Assembly (NCBI GenBank): GCA_018433765.1
Contig: JAHDQO010000013.1
Span: 186,001-250,000, forward strand
Direction of reading: 5' to 3'
Length of the DNA stretch: 64,000 bases
From: Tissierellales bacterium
GTDB taxonomy: Bacteria; Bacillota; Clostridia; Tissierellales; Sedimentibacteraceae
In this document: piece after piece, positions 1 to 6,705 of the stretch
Position numbering within the stretch: the stretch's first letter is position 1
Layout of the letters: the number at the start of each line of letters is the position of its first letter
The notes under the pieces: model-generated
Told to the model about the DNA's origin: nothing
Seen by the model: only the letters and a program-made list of their open reading frames with translations
The model's database searches: none
Made by a program: the position numbers and the translations under genes

Positions 1-78
1 GATAGACCTTTCGTATTTCTTATTATGGATGAAGAAACAGGTACTATATTATTTATGGGTAAGTATTGTAGAAAGTAA
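1..78 (+). CDS. Serpin, C-terminal end only (partial)
   Basis: The window opens inside a reading frame whose last 25 residues include DRPFVFLIMDE and GTILFMGK. That is the strongly conserved C-terminal strand region of serpins (usual form: RPF-hydrophobic-FLI, then T-G-x-I-L-F-M-G). Serpins are suicide inhibitors of serine or cysteine proteases; the reactive-centre loop lies upstream of the window, so target protease and signal peptide cannot be judged. The frame ends at TAA and is followed by a hairpin. A degenerate copy of this same 3' end lies about 2.5 kb downstream. The family call rests on a short but characteristic segment. Confidence 0.75.
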   Translation, partial: DRPFVFLIMDEETGTILFMGKYCRK

Positions 79-95
79 TTTAACATAATATAACC

Positions 96-121
96 AGAGA
101 ATTGATAATTATCAATTCTCT
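96..121 (+). terminator. Hairpin after serpin gene
   Basis: A perfect inverted repeat (arms AGAGAATTGATA and TATCAATTCTCT) begins 17 nt after the serpin stop codon. There is no T-tract, so termination strength is uncertain. A related AGAGAA/TTCTCT hairpin follows the degenerate serpin-tail copy at 2639. Confidence 0.5.
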
Positions 122-129
122 AATAAACT

Positions 130-151
130 GGGGACGGTACTTTTTTGATCA
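130..151 (+). repeat. REP-like dispersed element, half copy
   Basis: The string GGGGACGGTACTTTTTTG recurs almost identically at 21544-21565, and a full palindromic relative (GGGACGG...CCGTCTC) occurs at 8340-8389. GGGGACGG-type elements are dispersed in many Firmicutes and are often linked to REP-associated tyrosine transposases (recalled knowledge, not checked). No transposase gene is in the window. Confidence 0.55.
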
Positions 152-175
152 TTTATTATGAATGCTGACATTTTA

Positions 176-919
176 TTATTCCCATTTGAAAAACTTAAGA
201 GCTACCCCTATGCATATGATTGTAATAACGCTCATTAAAACGATAGGTATTATTACACTATCTATCATTAAATTAAGAGAAGTCGATTTTAGAAGTTTTA
301 TACCTTGTGTTAAGGGTAAAATATCTGCAATTTTTTGAAGTGTTGTTGGCATAATTTCATAAGGCAGCGTTGCTCCTGAAAAAATCAGCATTGGAAAATA
401 TAAAATGCTTGCAATAACACCTGCTGTCTTGATGTTTGAAGCAATTCCACCTACCATCATACCTATACTAAACATGGATACTATTACTAAAAAGTATGAA
501 CCTAAAAATGGAAGCCATGAACCTATGAAATGAAAATCAAAGAAAAGCGTTGCTACACAGTAAATAAGTAAAAGTGAAGCAATAGAGTATATTACATAAA
601 TTACTACCTGAACTGTTAAAATCATAGCAGGACTTATTGGTGTTACCTGAAATCTTTTAAGAATTTTTTTGTGACGATAATCAGATACTACTAAAGGTAA
701 ACCCATCACACCTCCTGCACATATTGCAATCGTAGTGACAGCTCCAAATGACTGTTCTAAAAAAGTATATTCTGCACCATTAAATGCAGGTTTATTTCCA
801 TATATAATGCCAAGAAGAATGGTAACAACTACAGGCATACAAATTGCGAATATAAACATATCCATTCCTCTAAGTGATAATTTTAATTCTGTTTTTAGCA
901 TTGTTCTAAATACTTTCAT
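176..919 (-). CDS. ABC-2 type transporter permease
   Basis: Membrane subunit of a two-gene ABC exporter of the ABC-2 (drug/antibiotic efflux) type. About six hydrophobic segments are visible: one near residue 20, then paired helices around 55-80, 95-125, 135-165, 170-200 and a C-terminal one near 220-240. This matches the 240-260 aa size of the family. The start is taken at the ATG giving MKVFRTM, because a GAGGAGG site sits 8-9 nt upstream; a longer frame would place that site inside the gene. It overlaps the ATPase gene by 14 nt, so the two are translationally coupled. Substrate is unknown; the MerR regulator next door suggests drug or toxin export. Confidence 0.85.
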   Translation of the reverse strand: MKVFRTMLKTELKLSLRGMDMFIFAICMPVVVTILLGIIYGNKPAFNGAEYTFLEQSFGAVTTIAICAGGVMGLPLVVSDYRHKKILKRFQVTPISPAMILTVQVVIYVIYSIASLLLIYCVATLFFDFHFIGSWLPFLGSYFLVIVSMFSIGMMVGGIASNIKTAGVIASILYFPMLIFSGATLPYEIMPTTLQKIADILPLTQGIKLLKSTSLNLMIDSVIIPIVLMSVITIICIGVALKFFKWE

Positions 920-1637
920 AATCAAAATCCTCCTCATCAGTATACCATAAATAAGCTTCTTCTAATTTTTCAAAAGGACTTCCAGCTATTGCTTCTTTTA
1001 CAGTTCCGTAGAAAATGCAAGTTCCTTTTTTCAGAATACAAATCTTATCACATAATGTTTCTACTTCATCCATAAAATGAGAAGTCAAAATAATTGTAAG
1101 CCCTTTTCTTTTTAAATTAGATAAGTATTTCCATACATCTCTCCTTGCTTTTGCATCCAATCCTGTTGTAAGTTCATCTAAAAACACAACTTCTGGATTA
1201 GGAATTAAAGCAAGTATAATGAATAGTTTTTGTTTCTGCCCTCCTGAAAGTTCACTTACTTGGCTTTTACATTTATTCAAAAGATTAAATTGCTTTAATA
1301 ATTCTGTGTACTCTGAAGGTTGTTTGTAAAGAGCTTGTGTGAGTTCACATAGTTCTTCTACTGTTATCTTATCTTGATATTTTGATTCTTGAAATTGAAC
1401 TCCAACTCGTTCAAATAATTTTTTCCGCTCCGTTTGAGGATTCATTCCTAAAATTGAAATCTGTCCACGGTCAAATTTCTTTGTACCTAAAATACATTCA
1501 ATCGTTGTACTTTTTCCAGCTCCATTTGCTCCAAGCAATCCAAACACTTCGCCATGTTTTACTGATAGGCTAACATTATTTACAGCTTGCACATCTCCAT
1601 ATGCTTTGCACAGAGCATTAATCTTAATTGTTTCCAT
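906..1637 (-). CDS. ABC transporter ATP-binding protein (drug-type)
   Basis: ATPase partner of the downstream permease. Walker A (GANGAGKST), the signature LSGGQKQK, and Walker B (VVFLDE) are all present, followed by a switch histidine in LTSHFMDE. The Walker B-D-loop stretch reads LDELTTGLD where most family members have LDEPTTGLD, a Pro-to-Leu change that leaves the catalytic Glu intact. The start is set at METIKIN, preceded by AGGAGG 8 nt upstream; the extra 15 residues of the open frame contain that site. The promoter side carries a 28-nt element also found upstream of the MerR gene, so MerR control of this operon is likely. Confidence 0.9.
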   Translation of the reverse strand: METIKINALCKAYGDVQAVNNVSLSVKHGEVFGLLGANGAGKSTTIECILGTKKFDRGQISILGMNPQTERKKLFERVGVQFQESKYQDKITVEELCELTQALYKQPSEYTELLKQFNLLNKCKSQVSELSGGQKQKLFIILALIPNPEVVFLDELTTGLDAKARRDVWKYLSNLKRKGLTIILTSHFMDEVETLCDKICILKKGTCIFYGTVKEAIAGSPFEKLEEAYLWYTDEEDFDYESI

Positions 1638-1685
1638 GTATATAAACCTCCTGTTTTTTACTAGATAAAATAATAACACCATAAA

Positions 1686-1713
1686 AAAGTCTGGTGTTAA
1701 ACTGTAGGGTTTA
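1686..1713 (-). promoter_or_regulatory. Candidate MerR operator upstream of ABC operon
   Basis: A 28-nt block matches the block at 2501-2528 in the same orientation at 23 of 28 positions (shared core CACCAGACTTT on the minus strand). It overlaps the last codon of the merR gene and lies upstream of the ABC ATPase start. At the same distance downstream of both copies is a -10-like sequence (TATTTT here, TATAAT at the other). Assignment to the neighbouring MerR protein is inference. Confidence 0.5.
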
Positions 1714-2461
1714 TATTAAATTTTTCCTGCATTGATTTTAATTGATTTAAAATGCAATATGCATTTGATTCTGCACTGCTTAGTGAAGTAAGAAGTTTAT
1801 CACAGGCTGTTACAATATCTTCATCTTTATTGGGGGTATTAATAACTTTTCGTATATCAATTCTCATGTTTTTGGAGGTTGCATTTATCATACGTAAAAT
1901 TGCTGAAAGAGAGTAATTTGCACAGCGCAAAGAACGTATAATCTTCAATTTTTGAATATCCTTTTGCGTATATATACGATATCCATTTTGTTTTCTTTTT
2001 ACTGAAAGAAGTCCATTCATTTCCCAATTTCTTAATGTATCTATCGTAACTTTAAGATACTCTGCTGTTTGCTTTCTTGTCAAAGCTATATTGTTATCTT
2101 CATTTTCTATGCCGGAAAGCAGTTTTTTTGTAATTTCTATAGCTTCTTCAGCATGATTTTGTTCTATTTTGATCTGATTTATATAGCCATTTGTACATGC
2201 GATTGCATTTTGAAATTTACCTTTTGCAGATAATTTAATGATATGAATTATTTTTTTCCGAAGTCCACTCTGTAATACTTCAACTTTAAGTGCAGTCCTC
2301 GCAAGTCTAAACTGTTCAATATGAAAGTCGGTAAAAACTCTATATCCATTTGATAATCTTTGAGCTTTAGGTATTAAATCAAGTTTTTCATACAGTCGAA
2401 CAGTATTAGGATGTACACCAATTATATTTGCTACTTGGGCTGTCTTGTATTTTTTTTCCAT
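1697..2461 (-). CDS. MerR-family regulator with two HTH domains
   Basis: A 254-aa transcription factor with two complete MerR-type winged-helix DNA-binding domains in one chain. The first covers about residues 5-70 (VANIIGVHPNTVRLYEKLDL, then NGYRVFTD); the second about 120-190 (YLKVTIDTLRNWEMNGLL, then NGYRIYTQ). Ordinary MerR proteins have a single N-terminal HTH followed by a dimerisation helix and effector domain; here a linker of about 50 residues separates two HTHs and a short helical tail (190-254) follows. The start has AGGAGG-type spacing (GGAGG, 9 nt). It likely controls itself and the ABC exporter through the repeated 28-nt element. No metal-binding Cys cluster is apparent. Confidence 0.85.
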   Translation of the reverse strand: MEKKYKTAQVANIIGVHPNTVRLYEKLDLIPKAQRLSNGYRVFTDFHIEQFRLARTALKVEVLQSGLRKKIIHIIKLSAKGKFQNAIACTNGYINQIKIEQNHAEEAIEITKKLLSGIENEDNNIALTRKQTAEYLKVTIDTLRNWEMNGLLSVKRKQNGYRIYTQKDIQKLKIIRSLRCANYSLSAILRMINATSKNMRIDIRKVINTPNKDEDIVTACDKLLTSLSSAESNAYCILNQLKSMQEKFNINPTV

Positions 2462-2500
2462 TATATTTTACCTCCATTTATATTATACTAGCACACATTT

Positions 2501-2528
2501 AAAGTCTGGTGCTATAGTGGAGAGTTTA
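2501..2528 (-). promoter_or_regulatory. Candidate MerR operator and promoter region, autoregulatory copy
   Basis: Second copy of the 28-nt element, 40 nt upstream of the merR start. On the minus strand it is followed 13 nt later by TATAAT (2482-2487), and the segment TAGCAC...GTGCTA forms an inverted repeat across the gap. This arrangement suits a MerR factor acting between or upstream of the -35 and -10 boxes. Confidence 0.5.
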
Positions 2529-2591
2529 TTATATTGTTCATAGTATTGAAAATTTTTAAGGGAATAGTGATTATAAGAATTTTTTATGGTG

Positions 2592-2629
2592 GATAGACAT
2601 TTATGGGTGAGTATTGTAGAAAGTGAATT
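2592..2629 (+). pseudogene. Degenerate copy of serpin gene 3' end
   Basis: The stretch encodes FMGEYCRK followed by TGA, against FMGKYCRK-stop at 55-78; at DNA level it matches the serpin tail nearly base for base over more than 25 nt. The preceding GATAGAC also occurs at the start of the window, so this looks like a serpin 3' end with an internal deletion. A hairpin of the same AGAGAA type follows. It indicates an ancient tandem duplication or recombination around the ABC-MerR cassette. Confidence 0.6.
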
Positions 2630-2638
2630 AAAATATTA

Positions 2639-2666
2639 GCAGAGAATTTTACAGTTCTCTGCTTTT
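2639..2666. terminator. Hairpin between XRE gene and serpin remnant
   Basis: GCAGAGAA and TTCTCTGC arms enclose an 8-nt loop, and TTTT follows on the plus strand. It could end plus-strand transcripts or, less clearly, the XRE gene on the minus strand. Confidence 0.5.
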
Positions 2667-2692
2667 AAAATTAGTAGAGTTCTTACTTTTTA

Positions 2693-3103
2693 CTAATTTA
2701 AATTATTTCTAGCTTTAAATATTTCTACAGCAGCATTAAGACCGTAATTAACAGTTAGCTGTAAAATATTTTTAGGTATTAAATCACCTTTTTTTATAAT
2801 ATCTTCTTCAATAAGTTTATTAGTAATTTCATTTATTATTTCTTTGTAAAATTCATACTTGTCTGAATCTTCTTTTATATTTGTTTGAAAACGTCCATTT
2901 TTCTTATATACTCTTTCAAAAAGAAAATCAATAGAAACCTCAAAAAAATCAGCAATTTTTTCTAAAATATTCTTGTCAGGAAATCTTTCATTGTTCTCAT
3001 AGCGACCGACTGTTGCTCTTGAAACATTTAAAATATTTGACAGCTCTTCTTGGGTCATATTATTCTCTAGTCTTAATTGTTTCAATTTGTTTCCAAAAGA
3101 CAT
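2693..3103 (-). CDS. XRE-family HTH transcriptional regulator
   Basis: A 136-aa DNA-binding protein. Residues 5-60 form a classic Cro/CI HTH (LKQLRLENNMTQEELSNILN, then VSRATVGRYENNERFPDKN). The C-terminal 70 residues are helical and hydrophobic enough to be a dimerisation domain; no peptidase or cupin domain is seen. It is transcribed away from the amidohydrolase operon, and the 235-nt gap between them holds a strong promoter with flanking inverted GCACC repeats. It is probably the local repressor of that operon (inference). Confidence 0.85.
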   Translation of the reverse strand: MSFGNKLKQLRLENNMTQEELSNILNVSRATVGRYENNERFPDKNILEKIADFFEVSIDFLFERVYKKNGRFQTNIKEDSDKYEFYKEIINEITNKLIEEDIIKKGDLIPKNILQLTVNYGLNAAVEIFKARNNLN

Positions 3104-3181
3104 TTAACTCATCCTTATAATAAATTTTTTATTTTTAAGTACTTATAAAATATCATTTTTAATATATTTATATAAGTATAT

Positions 3182-3242
3182 GCACCGATATGACGAAATA
3201 TTTATATAAAAACATTGACATGCGACATAATGGTGCTATAAT
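3182..3242 (+). promoter_or_regulatory. Sigma-A promoter with flanking inverted repeat (candidate XRE operator)
   Basis: TTGACA (3215-3220) and TATAAT (3237-3242) are consensus boxes with a 16-nt spacer. GCACCGATATG (3182-3192) and CATAATGGTGC (3226-3236) form an imperfect inverted repeat whose right arm fills the spacer. Binding there would block the promoter, consistent with control by the divergent XRE protein. Confidence 0.65.
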
Positions 3243-3338
3243 ATATATATACCCAAATCTTAAATAAAAAGTAAATAAATGACTAATAAGATTTCGTAAT
3301 AAAGTTAAATCAAATTTTAATTATAAGGAGGAGTAGAA

Positions 3339-4964
3339 ATGGATTTAATTTTAACAAATGGGAAAGTTGAAACAATGAATGAAAAACATCAAAGAGCACA
3401 AGCAGTAGCTATTAATGAAGGTAAGTTTGTAAAGGTTGGACTAGATGATGAGGTTTTGAAGTTGAAAACTAAAAATACTAAAATAATAGATCTCAAAGGG
3501 AAGATGTTAGTGCCGGGGTTTATTGACAGCCATATGCATTTTTTAGATTTCGGATACAGTTTGACAAAGGTTGAATTAAATGGTTCAAAGAGTATTGATG
3601 AAGTAGTTAAAAAAACAAAATCGTTTTTTAAAGATAAGAAAATAAGAGAAGGAGAATGGTTGAAGGGAAGAGGATGGAATCAAGACTTATTTAAAGAGAA
3701 TAGATTTTTAAATAGATATGATTTAGATTTAGTTTCCACAGAGATACCTATATATTTGACTAGAGTATGTGGGCATATTGCAGTTGTTAACAGCAAAGCA
3801 TTATCTATAATAGGAATAACAAAAAATAGCAGTCAAATAGAGGGTGGACGGTTTGATTTAGATAAAAGTGGAGAACCAACAGGTGTATTTAGAGAGAAAG
3901 CACTTGATTTAATTTATAGAAAAGTTCCTGCTCCAAGATTAGAAGATATAAAGAACATGCTTATAGATGCAACTGAAGCATATGCAGCACAAGGAATAAC
4001 TTCAGTTCAAACTGATGATTTATCTACTATTCCGGGTGTTGATTATGAAGATGTTATCAAAGCCTATAAAGAACTTTTTGCAGAAGGTAAAATGAAAACT
4101 AGAGTTTATGAGCAATGCTTATTTTCTAATATTGGTCAATATAGAGAATTTCTTGCTAAGGGATATAAGACTGGATATGGTGATGAAAATTTCAAAATAG
4201 GACCTTTGAAGATACTGAGCGATGGTGCTTTAGGTGGAAGAACAGCATTTATGACTGAGCCTTATGCTGATGATCCAACTACATCAGGGATTGCATGCTA
4301 TACCCAAGAAGAAATGGATGAATGGGTTCTTACAGCTCAAAATGGAAATATGACTACTGCTATTCACTGTATTGGTGATGCTGCAATGTATAGAGCATTA
4401 GAAAGTATAGAAAAAGCTCAAAAAATAGAACCTAGAAAAGATATGAGACATTCGATTGTTCACTGTCAAATAACAGATAAAAATTTAATAAAAAAATTCA
4501 GTACACTTGGAGTTATAGCACATATACAGCCTGTGTTTTTAGATTATGATCTTCGTATAGTAGAAGATAGAATAGGCAAAGATAGAGCACAATACACATA
4601 CAATTTCAAAAGAATGCTTGATGAAGGTGTTCATGTAGCAGGTGGTTCTGATTATCCATATTGTGAATTTTATCAAACATTCTATAATTTGCATGAAGCA
4701 GTTAACAGGCAGGATCTTAAAGGATATCCAGAAGGAGGTTGGCTGCCTGACCAAAAGCTTACAATCGATGAAGCTATGAGTATATTTACTAAAGGCGGAG
4801 CATATGCGTCCTATGAAGAGGATGTGAAGGGAACAATAGAAGAAGGAAAATTAGCTGATTGTTTTGTTATGTCAGATGATATTTTCGAGATAAATTCTTC
4901 TGAAATAAAAAATATGAATGTTGAAATGACATTTATGGGTGGTAAATTAGTTTATAAAAAATAA
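3339..4964 (+). CDS. Amidohydrolase family 3 (YtcJ-like) metal-dependent hydrolase
   Basis: A 541-aa hydrolase of the amidohydrolase superfamily, YtcJ subgroup. The metal-binding start of the TIM barrel reads VPGFIDSHMHFLD; later metal or catalytic residues fit IHCIGDAAM, HSIVHCQIT and the final Asp in VAGGSDYPYC. The last 60 residues (KGGAYASYEEDVKGTIEEGK, then ADCFVMS) are the typical composite C-terminal domain. Members cleave N-acyl or cyclic amide bonds in amino-acid derivatives; the exact substrate cannot be read. AAGGAGG precedes the ATG. It leads a group with an amino-acid/Na+ symporter and an M20 peptidase, so release or salvage of amino acids is a reasonable guess. Confidence 0.85.
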   Translation: MDLILTNGKVETMNEKHQRAQAVAINEGKFVKVGLDDEVLKLKTKNTKIIDLKGKMLVPGFIDSHMHFLDFGYSLTKVELNGSKSIDEVVKKTKSFFKDKKIREGEWLKGRGWNQDLFKENRFLNRYDLDLVSTEIPIYLTRVCGHIAVVNSKALSIIGITKNSSQIEGGRFDLDKSGEPTGVFREKALDLIYRKVPAPRLEDIKNMLIDATEAYAAQGITSVQTDDLSTIPGVDYEDVIKAYKELFAEGKMKTRVYEQCLFSNIGQYREFLAKGYKTGYGDENFKIGPLKILSDGALGGRTAFMTEPYADDPTTSGIACYTQEEMDEWVLTAQNGNMTTAIHCIGDAAMYRALESIEKAQKIEPRKDMRHSIVHCQITDKNLIKKFSTLGVIAHIQPVFLDYDLRIVEDRIGKDRAQYTYNFKRMLDEGVHVAGGSDYPYCEFYQTFYNLHEAVNRQDLKGYPEGGWLPDQKLTIDEAMSIFTKGGAYASYEEDVKGTIEEGKLADCFVMSDDIFEINSSEIKNMNVEMTFMGGKLVYKK

Positions 4965-4992
4965 TATTATGTTTCTTTAATAAATTTTAAAC

Positions 4993-5022
4993 AATTTAAG
5001 CCGTGAAGCCATGGTTTAAATT
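4993..5022 (+). terminator. Hairpin after amidohydrolase gene
   Basis: AATTTAAGCC pairs with GGTTTAAATT around a 10-nt loop, 28 nt after the stop codon. No T-run follows, so it may be a weak terminator or processing site within the operon rather than a full stop. Confidence 0.35.
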
Positions 5023-5155
5023 GGTATTTAGTGTACCCATTTTTAAGGTGTTAAATCTCATAAAACATCTAATGATTAGAGAAACAGGTATTTGATCATA
5101 AGTGAGGAGGTGAATTTACTTATTTATATTATAAAAATTAAAAGGAGGAATGTAT

Positions 5156-6613
5156 ATGTCTAGTTTTTTGGAGAAAGCGGTTGAAATTTTATGGGGACTG
5201 CCGCTTATTATAACAATTTTATTCGTTGGTTTATTTTTTACTATTGGATCGAGATTTTTTCAATTCAAATATTTTGGACATATTATGAAAAAGACTTTAG
5301 GAAAACTGCTTAAAGGAAGTAGTGGAGAAGGTGATGAAGGTTTATTATCTCCATTTCAAGCAGTAAGTACGGCAATCGGAGGATCAGTTGGAGTAGGTAA
5401 CATAGGTGGAGTTGCAACAGCTGTTGCAGTTGGAGGTCCGGGAGCAGTTTTTTGGATGTGGATTACTTCATTAATAGGTATGCTTATAAAGAATGTTGAG
5501 GTTACATTAGCAGTGCATTATCGTTCAAAAGATGAAGAAGGGAATCCATATGGAGGACCTACTTATTATATGGAAAAAGGACTAGGAGAAGAGAAGGGGT
5601 TTAAAGGATGGGCTCCATTAGCATTAATATTTGGAGCAGGAATATTTTCTACTTTTTTTATTACTCTACAGAACTATACGGTATCAGAAGCAGTAGGTGG
5701 AACATTTAATATTAATATGATATTAGTTAGTTTTGTATATTTGGCATTAACTTATTTAATGATAATAGGAGGCATACCGGGACTGGGAAAAATAGCTGGA
5801 TATTTGGTACCTTTTATGTGTTTGTTTTACGTACTATCAGGCATATTTATTATTTTAAAGAATGCTGGACAAATTGTTCCTGCTTTTGAATTAATATTTA
5901 GAAGTGCGTTTTCGGGAACAGCGGCAGTAGGAGGGTTTACTGGTGCTGCAGCAGCACAGGTCCTTAGAGTAGGTATTGCACGTTCAGTGTACAGTAATGA
6001 AGCTGGTTGGGGAACATCACCAATGATACACTCAACAGCAAAAACAGATCATCCTATAAAACAAGGTTTGTGGGGATCGTTTGAAGTATTTGTAGATACA
6101 ATGGTTGTATGTACTATTACAGCGTTAGTAATAGTTATAACTGGAACATGGTCATCAGGATTAGCAGGGGCTACGCTGACATTAACTGCATTTGAAACGG
6201 GAATAGGATTTTTTGGACGTGTTATAGTTACTATAGGAGTGTTTTTGTTTGGACTAACAACAGCTGGTGGATGGTATTCTTATTATGAAATTTTGTTGAG
6301 ACATTTGTTCAAAGAAAATGTAGAAGCTAAAAACAAAGTGCTAAAAGTGTATAAAGTTGTATATTCATTACCGGGGTTTTTACTAGTAGTTTATGCAGTA
6401 TTAAATGGAATGCCGGGACAGGATGTGTGGAATTTTGCTGATATGACATCTGCTATACCTACATTTATCAATGTTGTAGTTATTCTTATTTTAAGTCCTC
6501 GATATTTTCAACTATTAAAAGATTATAAAGCTAGATATCTCGGCATAGGACAAGTTGATTTATCATTCCAACCGTTTTATGAGGATAGGAAAAAGATAGG
6601 AACAAAACAATAA
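5156..6613 (+). CDS. Sodium:alanine/glycine symporter (AGCS family)
   Basis: A polytopic cytoplasmic-membrane protein of about 485 aa with roughly eleven hydrophobic helices. The AGCS signature is plain: SVGVGNIGGVATAVAVGGPG, then FWMW, and later RSVYSNEAGWGTSPMIHSTA. The family imports alanine or glycine with Na+ (or H+). The start is put at the second ATG (MSSFLEK), 7 nt from AAGGAGG; the ATG two codons upstream abuts that site. It lies between the amidohydrolase and RocB-like peptidase, suggesting uptake of the amino acid or derivative processed by them. No glycine riboswitch was recognised upstream. Confidence 0.93.
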   Translation: MSSFLEKAVEILWGLPLIITILFVGLFFTIGSRFFQFKYFGHIMKKTLGKLLKGSSGEGDEGLLSPFQAVSTAIGGSVGVGNIGGVATAVAVGGPGAVFWMWITSLIGMLIKNVEVTLAVHYRSKDEEGNPYGGPTYYMEKGLGEEKGFKGWAPLALIFGAGIFSTFFITLQNYTVSEAVGGTFNINMILVSFVYLALTYLMIIGGIPGLGKIAGYLVPFMCLFYVLSGIFIILKNAGQIVPAFELIFRSAFSGTAAVGGFTGAAAAQVLRVGIARSVYSNEAGWGTSPMIHSTAKTDHPIKQGLWGSFEVFVDTMVVCTITALVIVITGTWSSGLAGATLTLTAFETGIGFFGRVIVTIGVFLFGLTTAGGWYSYYEILLRHLFKENVEAKNKVLKVYKVVYSLPGFLLVVYAVLNGMPGQDVWNFADMTSAIPTFINVVVILILSPRYFQLLKDYKARYLGIGQVDLSFQPFYEDRKKIGTKQ

Positions 6614-6705
6614 ACAAAATAAAATAAATATGATATTATAGCAAGAGATAAAGTATTACTGCTTTGTCTTTTGCTGTTCAAAAACAAAACAAGGAGATGA
6701 TTACG

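Noticed and set aside
4965-5155. Glycine or other riboswitch before the AGCS symporter
   Set aside because: No conserved aptamer core was found; only a simple hairpin is present.
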